64,000 nt of DNA from Floccularia luteovirens (lineage: Eukaryota; Basidiomycota; Agaricomycetes; Agaricales; Squamanitaceae): assembly GCA_009739215.1 (NCBI GenBank), contig VSJF01000007.1, forward strand, positions 868,001 to 932,000, read 5' to 3'. The stretch's first letter is position 1, and the number at the start of each line of letters is the position of its first letter. The notes under the pieces were generated by a model, which was not told the DNA's origin, ran no database searches, and saw only the letters and a program-made list of their open reading frames with translations. Made by a program: the position numbers and the translations under genes. Positions 36,183 through 48,926 of this stretch are shown in pieces.

Positions 36183-37899
36183 ATGAAAAATATCTTCAGT
36201 GTTCCTCATTCTAAACGTTCTATCCTCCGATTTTTCTCCACAAAGTTCTCTTTTCGCAGACCTATATCAAAGACAAATGCTCCCTCCCTGCCCCGCGTCC
36301 CTGCACCAAAGAGCGCTTTCGGAACAAAAGAACAGCGCGATGCTGCTCTGCGCGAGCGTGGTCTATTGCCGCCTCTCAACCCAGAAAAGGATCTGAGTCA
36401 ACAGGAACGCGAACAAGATAAACTACTCCCAGTTGCGATCCCCTCCCCGACGATCGTCCAACAGTTAGACGCTGTTGCAGATGTTGAGGCCCATCTCACC
36501 GCTGCTAGTCTCATTAAAAAAGAATGGGAGGCGAAAAACCAGTCGCAAGACTCAGTAGATCGTGCTCGAATGACCACATTTAAATTTGGCGCATCACCGT
36601 TAGACTCTTCTACACCGCCTCCTGAAAAACCTATGGTCGAATCTAAGTTGCAGCATCTTGCCGCCGCACAGGAACTATATCCCGATGCCATCCGGTCTTT
36701 CTCTCCTGGTTCGTTTTCACCCTCTAACCCTATTACTGCTGTCCAGGGTGACCGCGGACCGTCGCCTCAACCCTCGGACACGCATCTTTCTGTTCCCTCA
36801 TCTCCCAACTTGTCTCCCACACCCATCGACTTGTCACGGTTCGTCCCTGAATCCCGCTTCAATTCCCCTTCCTTCTTCTCCCTCGCCACATTCATTACGG
36901 GATGAGTCGGCAGCCATCCCTGCAGGTGTCGCCTCACCAGTTGGCAATGACAGCGCAAATCTCCAACTTCCTCGCACACCCACTATTTCACTAACTCCAC
37001 CAAGTGCCCTAGTAGATCACGCGCCAAATACACCTTGCTTGGATCATGACGACTTAGCTCATGATATCGAAGATCCCGCCGCGGCGCAAGCTCAACGCGC
37101 CCGTTCTAATTCCTACATGACACAGATTTCTGTCGCGGAGTCGATGTCATCTATTGCTACTCCATCGCTCGGCGGCTCATCGCAGACAATGACCATCTCT
37201 ACACTAGAGTCAATGCAAAGCACTAACCTTTCCACAAACTCTGGTGGAAAAGGCAAAGTTGGTGGACTACGAGTCAAGACATACTTTAACCAAACGCAAA
37301 GTGCTGTTATTGTTGAAAGTCCGATCGAATCGTCATTTACAGGGGATAGTAATGACGCATTTGAGACTAATGATATCCGCAGTGGAACTGATCATCTCGG
37401 TTCCATCGCGGAAGAGGAGATTTCATCGTCATCACCTTCTCATTTGTCACCCCTCCGGCTCCCTGCAAGTGCTGGAAGTAGTACAATAATCCCGCCCGAG
37501 TTTGAACCGTTGAAACGTGGGGTGTCAGATACTCAATACGTCTACGTGAGCAAACGAACTCGCAAACAGGAACGGAAACGCCTCATGATGGAGCATGCAC
37601 GTCGAGCACAAACAGATGATCCTTCCCAACGCGAAGATGCCAACCCGCATGATTCTACAAAGGCACCAAAGCGCCTCACAGTGTCCTCTTCACTATCAAG
37701 TATGCGTCGTAATGTCATTGGAACCCTATCACGAACGCGATCCACATTTGACATTCCGAAGGATCAACCGAGCCCATTACTTGCACCACGACGAGCTGTT
37801 TCCCCTATGTTGCATAGCCGCGGAAGTATTTTGATGGAGGCTAACAATATTGAGGATGAGGAAACACGAAGAAGGACGGAACTTGCATTTTTGGGATAA
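36183..37899 (+). CDS. Ser/Pro-rich protein, conserved-looking but unrecognised
   Basis: Starts best at ATG 36183 (MKNIFSVPHSKRSILRFFS), after the pyrimidine tract. It has no membrane segment or signal peptide. A somewhat ordered, charged stretch reads TKEQRDAALRERGLLP and AHLTAASLIKKEWEAKNQSQ. The rest is Ser/Thr/Pro-rich and likely disordered, ending with a basic segment (VSKRTRKQERKRLMMEHARR) and HSRGSILMEANNIEDEE. The first part (to about 36850) and the rest (from about 36900 to the stop at 37897-37899) are in frames that differ by one extra base within about 36840-36905. I do not recognise the family; the arginine-rich helix near the end could bind nucleic acid or be a localisation signal. 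Confidence 0.72.
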
Positions 37900-40814
37900 T
37901 GATATATACAGCGAGGTTCCATTTGTAATTTTCTCTGGGTTTCCTCCTATTCAAATTTCTTTTTGGGGCGTTCGACAATCTCATCTCTCGATGATATCCT
38001 CCTCCTATCTTATTGTTACCCACTAGCTATCCTGACTCGACATCACTCCACATACACTCCTTTAGTTTTTAAAAAATCTCATCATTTGGGTTCAACATTC
38101 TTTTTTTTCAGCGGTACAATGTGGTCTTACAACTGGCGTCGATACCCTCCCCCCATTCACTTCACATAGTTCCATTCACTTTTTTTTTTTTTTGCACATG
38201 CACACATACGCACACGTAGTAACGAAAATCCCCAATTCTCGCACTGTATATATGTCTCGCACAATGTCCAGACACCCCCTCACGCCATTCTTACCCAAAT
38301 AAACTCAATTCATACATCCGACACGCACTCACACATCGTCTGTTGCATACGCTCGTTATTCTATCCATGTATCTATTCAATCTCCTTGGTCCGCATTTTT
38401 TCTCTCTTTCTCATCTTATCTATAATTTTGTACCTTTTGATTTATTTCACACTTGCTAGAAAAAAAAATCACGACCTTTCCCGAAGGTGCATGATCTTTC
38501 AGTATCTACTGGTACAATTAATATGGCGGCAATTGCCTCAAAAGACAATTGTGAAAATGAAATCCTGTGATGGACATCTTCACCCCGTGAGATCAAAGAT
38601 GCGAGTCTAAGAGTGACATTTCATGATTTTTTTTTTGATCTGATTCGAATGTAAATGCAGATCATCATGTGGGCTAACGGCGGCGTATATATTATCACAA
38701 GTCAGATCTTACGAGTATGTTTCTGACATGGCTAGAATCACGGAATCTCTCCTCCGTACGCGTGTAGGCTATTCTTCTTGCTCGGGGCCGGTTGGTTTAT
38801 ACGCTTGTCAGCCGCATCATTGTAGCAAGGATTTACATCAATACGCGATTGTACTGAATAAGCTGAAAGAGGGGTCAATATTATGTGGTAAGCGGATAAA
38901 GATAAACCGTGTCCGTGCGGTGCGTATCACAGAAAAAGCTGTAATTTGAAATCAATATGAACTTGACTGCAGGTGAAAAAGGCTGCTTTGACGAATTGTA
39001 TTATCTCGCGCGCTGCGGTGGGGTTATTCGATATTCCTTACCAATCGGACTAGGCGTACGCCTAGATGACCAAAAAAAATCTAGGAATACATACGTCCAA
39101 GTCGTTCGAGTTTCCAGTCATGGATCTTGTCATCTTTAAGATCACATATCCAAGTCCTCGGTCGAAGGCTAAACATTGAACACTTCTCAAATGTTCGCAT
39201 CTTCTTAATCCAATCTTGCATCGTGTATTAGGGTTCTGACAGGTCTCCATCCGGTACCATCCGACTTTACTGTTGGATGGCTTTCAGGCTATATATACAT
39301 TACAAAGAACTCAGGGTCCTTACGAGATGCTCCTCTCCATATGATATGTGCCGCTAGTAATCAATGGAAGGGAGACAGATAAAGTTATCAAATGACGATT
39401 GGCATGGGTAATCGCGAACGTCAGGGGTTGGTCATTTCACATGTATATATCGGTTATAGAGCGGCAATAACCGCTGAAAGTGATTTCGATTCTTGGTTCT
39501 GCTCTGCTCTGATGTATTGGGGAAGGAGGACATGGGACAACTTTACTTGTTGGGGCTTGGTCAAGCATGTCAACGCGGTCAATATGTTACGGTTCGAACG
39601 GCTTTCACCGATTGACTCTAGGCCATTGTCAAAGAGACCTGGAATTATGTCTAGTCCTTAGTCAAGGCGCGAACATTCTGGGTGGTTTAAGACAAGATCA
39701 GCAGAAGGTGGTTAAAGCATTAGGACAACGACATGGGTTTTTGTATGCGCAGTGGCGTTTGTTATGTCGTATCGAATCGATGTAAAGTGGATCTCCGCAA
39801 CTGACAGCAGGTTCCCAAGAATAAAAAAGGTACTTTGGACAAAGCATCTCTCCTATCAGTATTTACTGGCCGCACCGATTACCGAGATTGCTGTCAATTT
39901 GATTCTGATTTCGAACGATGATAGGTGTCGTAATGGGACGCATTGGCTATGTCGTAGAAGAGAGTGGATGCAAGAATTTTAGCAGGAGTGTTCTTTCTGG
40001 ATTTGCAGCCTAGGCTGGTCTCCACGGCTTGTTAAAGATAGGCACAACTATCTTCCTTAGTGGATATGGTCAATTGACCTACAGTAGAAAGAAAGCCCAT
40101 CATATAAAGAAGCGTAAGACTAGCCGTGAACCAAAACGTCATGTTTGCAGTGATATGAAATGACGGAAGCATCGTGTACAGGTTGATCTGAATAAAGTTG
40201 AGACATTCTCGTTGTTTTACTTAAAAAGTTAGTTCGATCACGAATGTGCCGGAGCCGCGTGTGCGGTGATCTGTAAAAGGGAAAAGATAGAACAAAAGAG
40301 AAAAAAACATGACAAACGACGTAAAGTAAAATATATATATAAGCAGTTAATAAGACCCTGAAATGCGGGGTAATTTAATTGAGGTCATGTGTGACTCCGA
40401 TATCTCGATACTTTGAAAATTGGGGAATGGGACGGTAAACAGCGGAGAGGAGTGGGTAATGGAGATGTGGTTAGTATGATCGAGGACACTGAAACAAGAG
40501 AGCAGAGTAAAATCACAAATCACGAATCACATCTCAATCTCATGATAGTAAACGGCCTGATGGTCTGGTGGATGAGAGAAACAGCGACGAAGAAGCGACA
40601 TAGCATGGTGCCGAAGCACAGAATGTTGGAATCAGCAGTAACTAAGGATCATATATGGCAAACGGGGTGGAGATAGGTCGAGTTTGTGAGAAGCACGTGA
40701 CAGATTTTAGATTCATTCTCCACTTATATATAAAGGTGCTTGGTCCCTTCTCTTTCCTATTCCTTTCTCTTTCCTTTCCAATTGTCTCTTTCTCTATATC
40801 TACGCCTCTTCAAC
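37900..40814. other. Gene-poor stretch of 2.9 kb
   Basis: The longest gap in the window. Open frames are short and none has a motif or a credible splice extension. It carries a run of T at about 38180-38193, AT-rich and CA-rich simple sequence (38200-38350) and a perfect 16-bp palindrome at 39050-39065. The right-hand end is the promoter of the gene starting at 40815. I found no tRNA, snRNA or transposon. Confidence 0.5.
40694..40734 (+). promoter_or_regulatory. E-box and TATA box upstream of the gene at 40815
   Basis: CACGTG is at 40694-40699 and TATATATAAA at 40725-40734. A pyrimidine-rich tract (about 40740-40805) then leads to the ATG. The TATA box is about 81 bp before the ATG, a normal spacing for fungal genes. 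Confidence 0.6.
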
Positions 40815-41620
40815 ATGTCTTCAAACAACGCAAACAACAACTCCACCAATGTCAAGCACTCCCAGCCCATTCCAATCAATACCACTCGTATGGGCAGGGC
40901 TCGTTCGGTCTCAGTCTCATCTGGCTCATCTGGCTCAGCCAGCTCTACTTGTGACCTTCCCACACCTCCTTCAGGTCCCTCAGCACCCCAGCGCATCTCA
41001 ATTCCTTCCCCAGGCAGTTCTCCGATCCTTTCATACTTCTTAGCTCAGTCCCCTACTGCAAAACCATCTACCTTCCCTTTCAAACGGAAATTTGGAACAA
41101 CTCCAGTTCTTGAAGGTAGATATTCATTATTATTCGTATCAACCACATTTATAGCTAATATCCTTTTCATTGTAGTGGATGAAGACACCGAGAAAGAAAT
41201 TCCAGTGACTGCACATGCTCGTCGTGCGAGCACACACGTAGCCAATCGCTTCTCCCAACCCCAGATAAATAACATTCCAGACTCCCATCAAGAGCGGGGA
41301 ACGGGTCTTTTACGACGGTTATCTTTGGGTAGTGCTGCATTCGTAAAGGTAAGTCATTGCGTAAGGGCTGCTTATCTCTATGCGGATATTAATAGAAGGA
41401 ACTTCTGTCACAGCCTCAACTCGATTCCGCCCAATCTTCATTCCCCCCTAGTCCACCCCCAAACTCTGCAGTCTCCCCGACCACAGATACTATGCCATTC
41501 TCTCATGTTACCAAACCACGCAGATCTGCTACCTTCAGCACTGAGTCTCCAAGACCACGCCGTGCACCCTCACCTATGGGGGAGCGTATTCTCAAGGGCC
41601 ATTTTGATGGCTTCAATTAG
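40815..41620 (+). CDS. Small Ser-rich protein with a conserved-looking ERILKGHFDGF end
   Basis: Exons 40815-41115, 41176-41348 and 41414-41620 keep phase; 226 residues. The N-terminus is Asn/Ser-rich (MSSNNANNNSTNVKH). RARSVSVSSGSSGSASST and SQSPTAKP-type segments suggest phosphorylation. A short ordered part reads GTGLLRRLSLGSAAF, and the end is APSPMGERILKGHFDGFN. That ending resembles the C-termini of small Ser-rich proteins in other fungi, but I know of no function. It has no signal peptide, membrane helix or catalytic motif. A strong-looking TATA box and an E-box precede it, so it may be well expressed or regulated. Confidence 0.8.
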
Positions 41621-42106
41621 AATGACATCCCTTTGGCTTTTCCCGGTGTCGTGTGACTTGGCTGTTTCTGATGTGCTTTACCCCACAACTGCTACTCGCA
41701 TCTCCATAATCTGTCTCATCCTGCCATTCATGCCACCTGATTTCTGCACAACTTCTTGGACTCTGTTATACAACCCGCCGATATCCCATTCGTACCTTAC
41801 TGTAAAAAAACATGCATTTGGCAACGCCAGACCGGTCCCATGTTTCCTGTCACTTTCTTGTTCTCTTTTATGCTCATTCTGGTTTCGATAAAAATATCAC
41901 ACGTGGCTAAAGAATGGTTCCCATGATTCGCTGTGGTTCTAAACTCATCATAGTCAAAACTGCGTCCGCTTCAGAGGTCCCCTTGTAATATTACAATGAG
42001 AATTTTTGTTGTTTCTTATATGTTCGTTTCATTCACTCCTGGTAGTGTACAATACAACTAAAAAAAACTTTATATCGATACATTTGCTGATTGTCCAAAA
42101 CCATGG
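41621..42106. other. Intergenic, convergent 3' ends
   Basis: 486 bp between the Ser-rich gene's stop and the CTF8 stop. I see 3' UTR-like AT-rich sequence and no gene. Confidence 0.5.
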
Positions 42107-42626
42107 TCACTTTGTAACGATTGGCATGGGTCGCTTTGAGAAAATGATTTTCTTCTTAACGACCCCCACAATAATCCAGTTCACGGATTCCGAGGAAGAG
42201 GCTCTCGATAATGGTTCGCAGTCCATCGCTTCTTTGTCGAGGACATGAGAAGAAGGATCGGTTCTTGATCGTTTAATAATGGCCAAAGGTTTAGGCAAAC
42301 TGGCTATCTTCCCTTCTAATAAATGATTCCCGATTATGAGAGAAGGTTTACCCTAATAAAACGGCGCACGAGGTCAGAGATCGGGGGTCCACTTCACAGC
42401 ATACGTTCTTTGAAAATTATAGGGTAGGATGGTTTGTACTTACGGTGGTATCATCAATCTTCAGCTTTCCGACTAATCTTCCATTTCGTTCTTTTGGATC
42501 ATTACATTCGACCTCTAGTGTTCCTTGAAGCTCTATGAGGACAATTTCATCGTGTGAGATTTTAGCGAGTCCTTCTGGTAATTTTGGTTCATTGGAAGAT
42601 GGTGAAATCGTGATTGAGATGGGCAT
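42107..42626 (-). CDS. CTF8: Chromosome transmission fidelity factor 8
   Basis: Small subunit of the Ctf18-RFC clamp loader that loads PCNA and supports sister-chromatid cohesion. Exons 42444-42626 and 42107-42352, with a 91-bp intron, give 142 residues. The start is the ATG at 42624-42626 (MPISITISPSSNEPKLPEGL). The conserved core is LAKISHDEIVLIELQGTLEV, NGRLVGKLKIDDTT, IIGNHLLEGKIASLPKPLA and IIKRSR. After a variable loop the protein ends with VNWIIVGVVKKKIIFSKRP, the beta-strand typical of Ctf8. The length is normal. It lies 267 bp downstream of the ATG15 stop, on the same strand. Confidence 0.94.
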
Positions 42627-42893
42627 CAACTGAGAATGAAGGAAACAGGTTTAGAATTTGGATAGTACTTGTGTCACTACAACGGTTTGTGTTGGACGGT
42701 GTATGACAAGGTGAGAAAGTTGAACCTGTAATCTGTGAATCTAAAACGCGTCAACACGCGTTGTTACCTTTAAAGCTCGGTTTCGCCAAACACTTGACAA
42801 GATCAAAACATAATCAAAAGTCTTGATGTATTGTACTATATAAGGGGACATATATGTAACGTTGCAATACAAAACACATTGTACGCTCTCTAT

Positions 42894-44583
42894 CTAAGGA
42901 GACTGCTTCGTTTTTCCTTTCTCAGGTGCAGGAAAGTCACCAAATTCCCAACTGTAACACTCCTATGTGAAGACCAATTGCAATGAGTATTTCTGTTGGT
43001 TACTTTAGGCAGGAAAATGATGACGTACCACACAATCATCTTCGGGAACTGCTTGTGGAACTTCTCGACCTTCTTTTACACTTGCAGCCCATGGTTCTGA
43101 GAGTATTTTCTCAATCACATCGACGATCTTGTGTGCACGGACGTCAACAGACCATGATAGATTTGTCACTGTGTCGTAAAGTATTGTTTTGCCCAAATGG
43201 CAGCTGTATGGCACGGCTAATTAATACATTTACTATGACGAGTGATAAAGGTGCGAACCGTGATTCCATAGCGTAACCACTAATTGCACAGGCTGATAAA
43301 ACTCCATTACACGTTCCCATTGCAATGGGATCAGCTGTGTGATAAACGTGTGTGACATGGTGCGTAGATGGCTTTTAGTCTGTGAGTGAGGCAAATCTAA
43401 TAAGGGTCTTGTGGATCATCCTTACTGGGGAAGGCAAGTGGAGACGGGTTGCTGCCATCTTCTCGCCGGGGGATTCGAAGGTTACAACTGGTACACCAAA
43501 TGTTACTCCAAGAAGGCTAGCTAGCGCTCCACCTAATGAGTGGCCAATTATCCAAATGTTGGATTCGGGACTAAAAAGTTAAGCATTAGTATGAGCACGG
43601 GATGTCCATCTTGTGACACTCAACTACATATATGTTACATTATTATAAAGATTCTTTGAGAGTTGCAGTTTAAGTTATAGGAGTGTGATAGATTGATTCC
43701 GAACTTACAGTTCCAATGGGGTAGAACAAGCTATCATCAATCAGAGCTCTCTCCAAGCAGTTCTGATCACATTTCCAATCCCCACGATAACATCCGCAGA
43801 CTGGGGTCCATGACCAGCCAACGTAAGCACAACAGCAACTGAAAAGGAGGTTATCGTTGAAACTTGTCCTTTTTCGATGTGGGTCCTCCCCCACCGAACA
43901 TACCGGCTGAGGTTCCTTTGATAGATACGATCACAGTACTATTGTCTGGTGTCGCAAAAACATTACCCCTGAAGCCGTCTTCGTCCGGTTCCCATCCGAA
44001 AGGGTAAGACTTTGAGACGTACAATTGCGTGAATCAATTGAAGAGGTGGATACAGATAAAAATGCTTACTCACATTGTTCCAATTTTTACCCAAGTCATA
44101 CCATTCAGAATCTCCAGGCTGAAGGTACGCGTTGTTGGTCATCTTGGCCAACAGCAGTAGGTCCTTCCGCCGTTCAACGTCAGGACCAAATACATACTTT
44201 TCTCCCCATTGTAAGCATTGAGTCGATCCCGACTTGATCGACTGTGCACGTTCTTGTATAAATGCATCAAACGAAGGAGGCCGGAACGTTTGCACCAAAC
44301 GTGGCTGAAGCGTATAAGTGCTTTCAGTCTCCCCAGAATCTGTCAATAGCTTCGCGTTGGGCGAGGAAGGAACGTCTAAGAAAGAAACGTGTGCGGTAGA
44401 TGAAACTGCGTGCAAGTGCCGCAGTTCGAACTGTAGAGGTGGATGCGGTGAAGATGGCGTCAGCGATAACTTTGCTGAGATGTTGATCTCCGATACGGTT
44501 GGTACGCTCGGACTCGGAGGAAATCTAAAGTTGAACAAGCTCCAAATTGGGACGAGCAAACCCGTCAATACTCTTAGCACCAT
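42894..44583 (-). CDS. ATG15: Autophagic-body lipase Atg15 (class 3 lipase)
   Basis: A vacuolar phospholipase that breaks up autophagic bodies. I start at ATG 44581-44583 ([17 protein letters not shown]), which gives the single N-terminal membrane anchor; a longer in-frame extension to 44754 is possible. Motifs are [90 protein letters not shown] and the catalytic serine motif GHSLGG (about 43535) in [19 protein letters not shown] late exon encodes [20 protein letters not shown], with the stop at 42894-42896. One extra base in an A3 run (43860-43862; T3 on the coding strand) breaks the frame between KKDKF and NDNLLFSCC. The family is secure. Confidence 0.94.
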
Positions 44584-44969
44584 CAGGCATAACAAGCAAT
44601 GACTAGAGGTTGAAGGGGGGGACGAATGAACGGATACAATTCGTCTTCTAGAGTAAAGATGATGGATGGGGGTAAACACTGTGGAGTAGGTGTCAGATGA
44701 TGATAGGTTTAACAACTCAAACACGCGCGCGGGCAATAACATCATTAATACCAAAATTGAATTGGATTAGTTTAATCTACAGTTGAAAGACTGTCTTTAA
44801 TAAATTGCATTCTATGCATGATGTTGGGCGTGTCAGGGATTGTGTTTGAATTCTAAAAACTGAAGATTGTGCGTGACTGCAAGATGCACCAAGAATAAAG
44901 GAAAAATTAGTGAGCCACTATAGTACTGAAAACGCCTATTAAATGCTATTATTTGTGAAGATATTGCAT
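44584..44969. other. Intergenic between ATG15 and trehalase
   Basis: 386 bp from the ATG15 start (44583) to the trehalase stop (44970), same strand. If ATG15 starts at the alternative 44754 the gap shrinks to about 215 bp. It holds the ATG15 promoter and nothing else I can see. Confidence 0.5.
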
Positions 44970-47734
44970 TTACGCGAGGTTTATGTGGAGGGACTCCATT
45001 GCCAAACCGAGAGGATCCGTTGTTGCCATATTGGACGTGGTTAGATGAGCGGAATTTATGGCGACTCCACTGACCCCTGTACCAAAGAAGACTTCAGGGC
45101 TTGTGCAAGCAGCCACTGCACGTCGCATGTGGGTCGTCAAAAATGATAAACCAACTTGGTAGGCAGCTATACAGACGCAAGACAATATTAGTGGGACTCG
45201 AGAGTTTTACAATGGAAATACTAACAATTCATCCATCCAAATCCTTCTCTGGGAACCATCTTGAAATCTATACCTTGATTACCATATTCCGCATCCACTA
45301 GATGAGAGAGTTTCACAGCATCGAACTGTATTGACAAGAGTCAGTAAAAGTTGCACATCACTGTAACAGAGGTCTGTACCTTCTCGGGCACAACACCATT
45401 GAAATCCACAAATGCTGTAGTCATCCTGGAAAAAAAGTTAGCTCAGACTATCATGATTATAATGGTGTAAGACTTACATGTAAAGGAAGCGATATGCAAG
45501 TCGCTGAGCTTCTTCCAAATATCCGTAACGTTCCAATCCTACCCAAATCATGATCTGGTGGGGCGGCCATGCATATCTATCGGTAACCAGGGTCAGTCAA
45601 CGTTAAAGACTTCATCGTAATAAAAAAATAAACTCACGGGTAATCCCATTGTCTGTTTGGCCGATCGAGCGATATTTTACCTCGCGATTCCTCCGTTCCA
45701 GATACAACACCCCCCAAGACTTCGAATTTTTTGAGCGATCTCGACCTACATTCGTGTCAGTTCTAGGAGCACATTCAAATACAGATCATCACATACACGA
45801 GTTTCCAACTCTGGTCTTCACTAGCACATCCTGCCCAAAGTGCCCAGAACGACGTAACACTCTCGTACAAGATTTGTTGCTCTTTGGCTGTATCATAGTC
45901 AAAGAAGAGGCTTTTGCTTTCGTTCCACAGATACTTGTCGATTATTTCCTTTCGCCATTCGGCCCTTTCGAACCACTCATCGCTGTACTGCATTCGACTT
46001 GTGGAGCTCTCTCTGTATGTATGTCTGTATGACTCGAAGGAAGGTGGGAATGGAGCAAGTGGGAAATCTTCTTCTAATTGTAGTTCATCATCAAATACTT
46101 CACGGATGGCAGTTCCAATATCAATCTCGTATTTATACAACAAACATTGCAAGTCTATTGTGCCGAGGTTTGCGCAGCGTTTCTCGAATCTGTACGTCGT
46201 ATCGTGACCAGACTCGCGAACAGCCCGATCGTGTAGGAAGTACTCGTCCAGTTCAGGTTCTTTGATTGTGCCAGCGTTGTATTTTTCGCTGAACTCCAAG
46301 ACAGATAAACCATGCTTTTCGGCATATGGTTCAAGGATGTGCGTAAAATGAGTGGCTTCTGTTTCTGGAGGAATACCCAGACCATCGGGGCGGTATCGTG
46401 AAAGACCTGTCTTAAGATCGATCCGAGGTTCCGCAACCCAGATTGTATGGTATTCTTTGATAGCGGCTTGGATGGCTCGCTTAAGCCACTGTCTGTTCGA
46501 TTCCATGTCGGAACGATCAAGTTGGTTGTAGATTTGAAGAGCCATGTCTGTAAGGAATGGGGGTTGGGTACGACACAGATAATAGCTGCGGCTTCCATTC
46601 AAGATTTTCCCGTAGTGTTTGATTTCGAAAATGAAATGATCCACCATCCCTTTGGCCATATCAACTTGGCCATCAACAAGGAGTCCGAGAGCAATGAAAT
46701 ACGAGTCCCAATTGTAGAGCTAAATTCTTCAGTGTCAGTCTTATCTCAAGTTGATTGATACACACAAACCTCGTTGAACCTGGCTCCAGGGACGATGAAT
46801 GGGATACCCTTCAAAGTCTTACCACCTTTCCCGTCATCGATCTCATTCATAGCCAGTGCAAGAAGCCCAGGTTTGTTGTTTAGACTCTTTACAAATACAG
46901 GGTCGTCAGGCTTTTCGGGGAGAACCTGAACATCCAGGTTCATGTGGGGCTTCTCTTTCGCTACTTTTCTGTAATATTCCGCCATAGCTGGTTCTCCGTA
47001 TGGAACATAAATCCTGGGATTGACACGGCCAGTGCGGTTTTTGGGGTCTGCAGTTATGATTTCCAGGCCATCACCATCAATGCGCCGTGTCAGTGAGTGC
47101 CAGAAAGAGTGCTTTATCATTCGCGACAAGCGATCAACAGGGTTTTCCGTTAATCGGGCCTCGTCAAGAACGATACGCTTCCTATTATGATCTCGTGCAA
47201 GTGCCAACTCTTGCAAAAGGTTTGACAACATATATGTACCCTGATGTCTCAACATAAATAGCGATTTGTAAAACATTAACGAAGACGTACTCTGATGTCA
47301 AAGGTCTTGAAACCATTGCTAGTCGCAGTGCCTAACGCCATCATTTTTGGACCAGCATCGGTGACACTGATTTGGAAATCTCCGTCGGTATCCTCTTGCT
47401 CGAGAACCACACGGATAGTCTCTTCAACGTCAATTAGGAAGCGTCGAGGTCCTGTGACGCTCTTCTCGTCATGGGACATACGACGAGGTCGCAGATGCCA
47501 ATCTTCCTCGAATGCAGGTAATACTTTGGGGTTATACCCATGGATGTGAGACTAGCATACAGGTTTAGTAGTAAGTCATATATGAAGAGAAAGGTGACCT
47601 ACATGGCTATATGTCCGAGAACGAGTGTATGACTCTACTCCACCGTAATACGTTGCGGCGTCGGCAATAACAGACCGAGTGGTGACCTCGTCGACAAAAG
47701 TGACACTAGTTGGATGACTTAAGGCAGGAGCCAT
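44970..47734 (-). CDS. NTH1: Neutral trehalase
   Basis: Cytosolic GH37 enzyme that splits trehalose to two glucoses, controlled by PKA, 14-3-3 and calcium. The ATG at 47732-47734 opens [29 protein letters not shown] near residue 70 is a PKA-type site, and [14 protein letters not shown] is the EF-hand-like calcium loop. The catalytic domain follows: [31 protein letters not shown] with [12 protein letters not shown] (trehalase signature 1, PGARF instead of the usual PGGRF), and RPNRQWDYP with [18 protein letters not shown] (signature 2). [10 protein letters not shown] precedes signature 2. The end [12 protein letters not shown] stops at 44970-44972. About ten introns; the family is secure. Confidence 0.97.
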
Positions 47735-48926
47735 GTAACAGTAAGGAATGAAATGGAACTGAAGTAAGTTCTAAGAAGAGGGAGTGGTGGAGGAACAAGG
47801 GTGAGTTGTGGGGTTTAATATTGTGCAAAGATGTTGATTTGCTAATTCGGACTAAAATATTTGTGAATTACACGTGGCCTCGAGTGTTGGAAGTGAGGAG
47901 CTTTGTAGATTCTATGCGTCTATGTCGGCCTAATCGTTGTCCAGATACGTTCACAATACCATACTTTTATAACACCCACCTTGTGAACGCCGTTCCTATT
48001 TCCGTCAGCCGAGAATTGGTACCAATCACTTCCTGATGTCAAACTTGTAATAATGTATGGAAGGCCAAGTTAGAGAACCCATCATTCAATGGGGTTTAAT
48101 TATAGTGATTTATGGCAGTATTGGATCCCATTTTGTATTATTGTTATATTTCAATCCATTACACCTATGCACATAGCAAAGCTGTTGTTGAGCAGCTGTA
48201 AGGTACGTCTACACAGTAAAGATACAATTCAGTTGGGAGCAGGAACAATAAACCGGAACATTTCCAAATTTGCATGTCATGAGCAGCTAGTAGAGATATT
48301 CATAGGCATTGTAGATTGATGTGCGACACTGATCTTGGGGAGCAGTTGGGCCAGAAAACAATTCGATGGAAATTTTGTAACATACAGCGAATAGAAACTG
48401 TAGTTTTAAGAAATTTTGAACGGCATACATTCATGGAAGTTTACCCCTGGGGCCTTGGACCTGGACCTGACGGGACTTTCATGACCAATAGACCCATAAC
48501 CGTCACCAGTAATAAACCTGTCGGTTGTGGTCATGTCCGAACCAGTTCTGACGTGGGTACTTGATACATATCTTCTTGCACGGAATGGAAGCCAGTATTG
48601 CGGTAATAAGTCCTTTGATGCCCAAAAAAATTCAGGGACTATCACCTCCCAGGACAAAGAGACATTGCGTCAGGGTCTAAAGGAGGATCTACCCAAAATC
48701 CAAATGATATGAGGATGCGTTGTTGTACAGGACGATGTTTACATCGGCGAGCAGCGTCGGACATAATAAAATACCGTGCAGATATTCAACAGTCACGTGA
48801 GACCCTGCACAATTGCGCGCCCAGATTTTCGTTTCCAACTTCCAAACACGAAATTTCGCTGTACAACGTCAAAAACATCCTGTTGAGTTTCAAAGCAATC
48901 ACCAGGGTGCTCCATCGGAATTCTGG
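47735..48926. promoter_or_regulatory. Divergent promoter between trehalase and NUP49/58
   Basis: 1.2 kb with no supported gene. CACGTG at 48794-48799 lies 128 bp upstream of the NUP49/58 start. AT-rich sequence around 48060-48300 carries several plus-strand open frames without motifs. Confidence 0.5.

Noticed and set aside
39585..39600. GGTTCGAA, a possible tRNA T-loop
   Set aside because: No matching acceptor or D-arm sequence around it.
39392..39982. Plus-strand open frames in the gene-poor stretch
   Set aside because: No conserved motif and no joined intron model.
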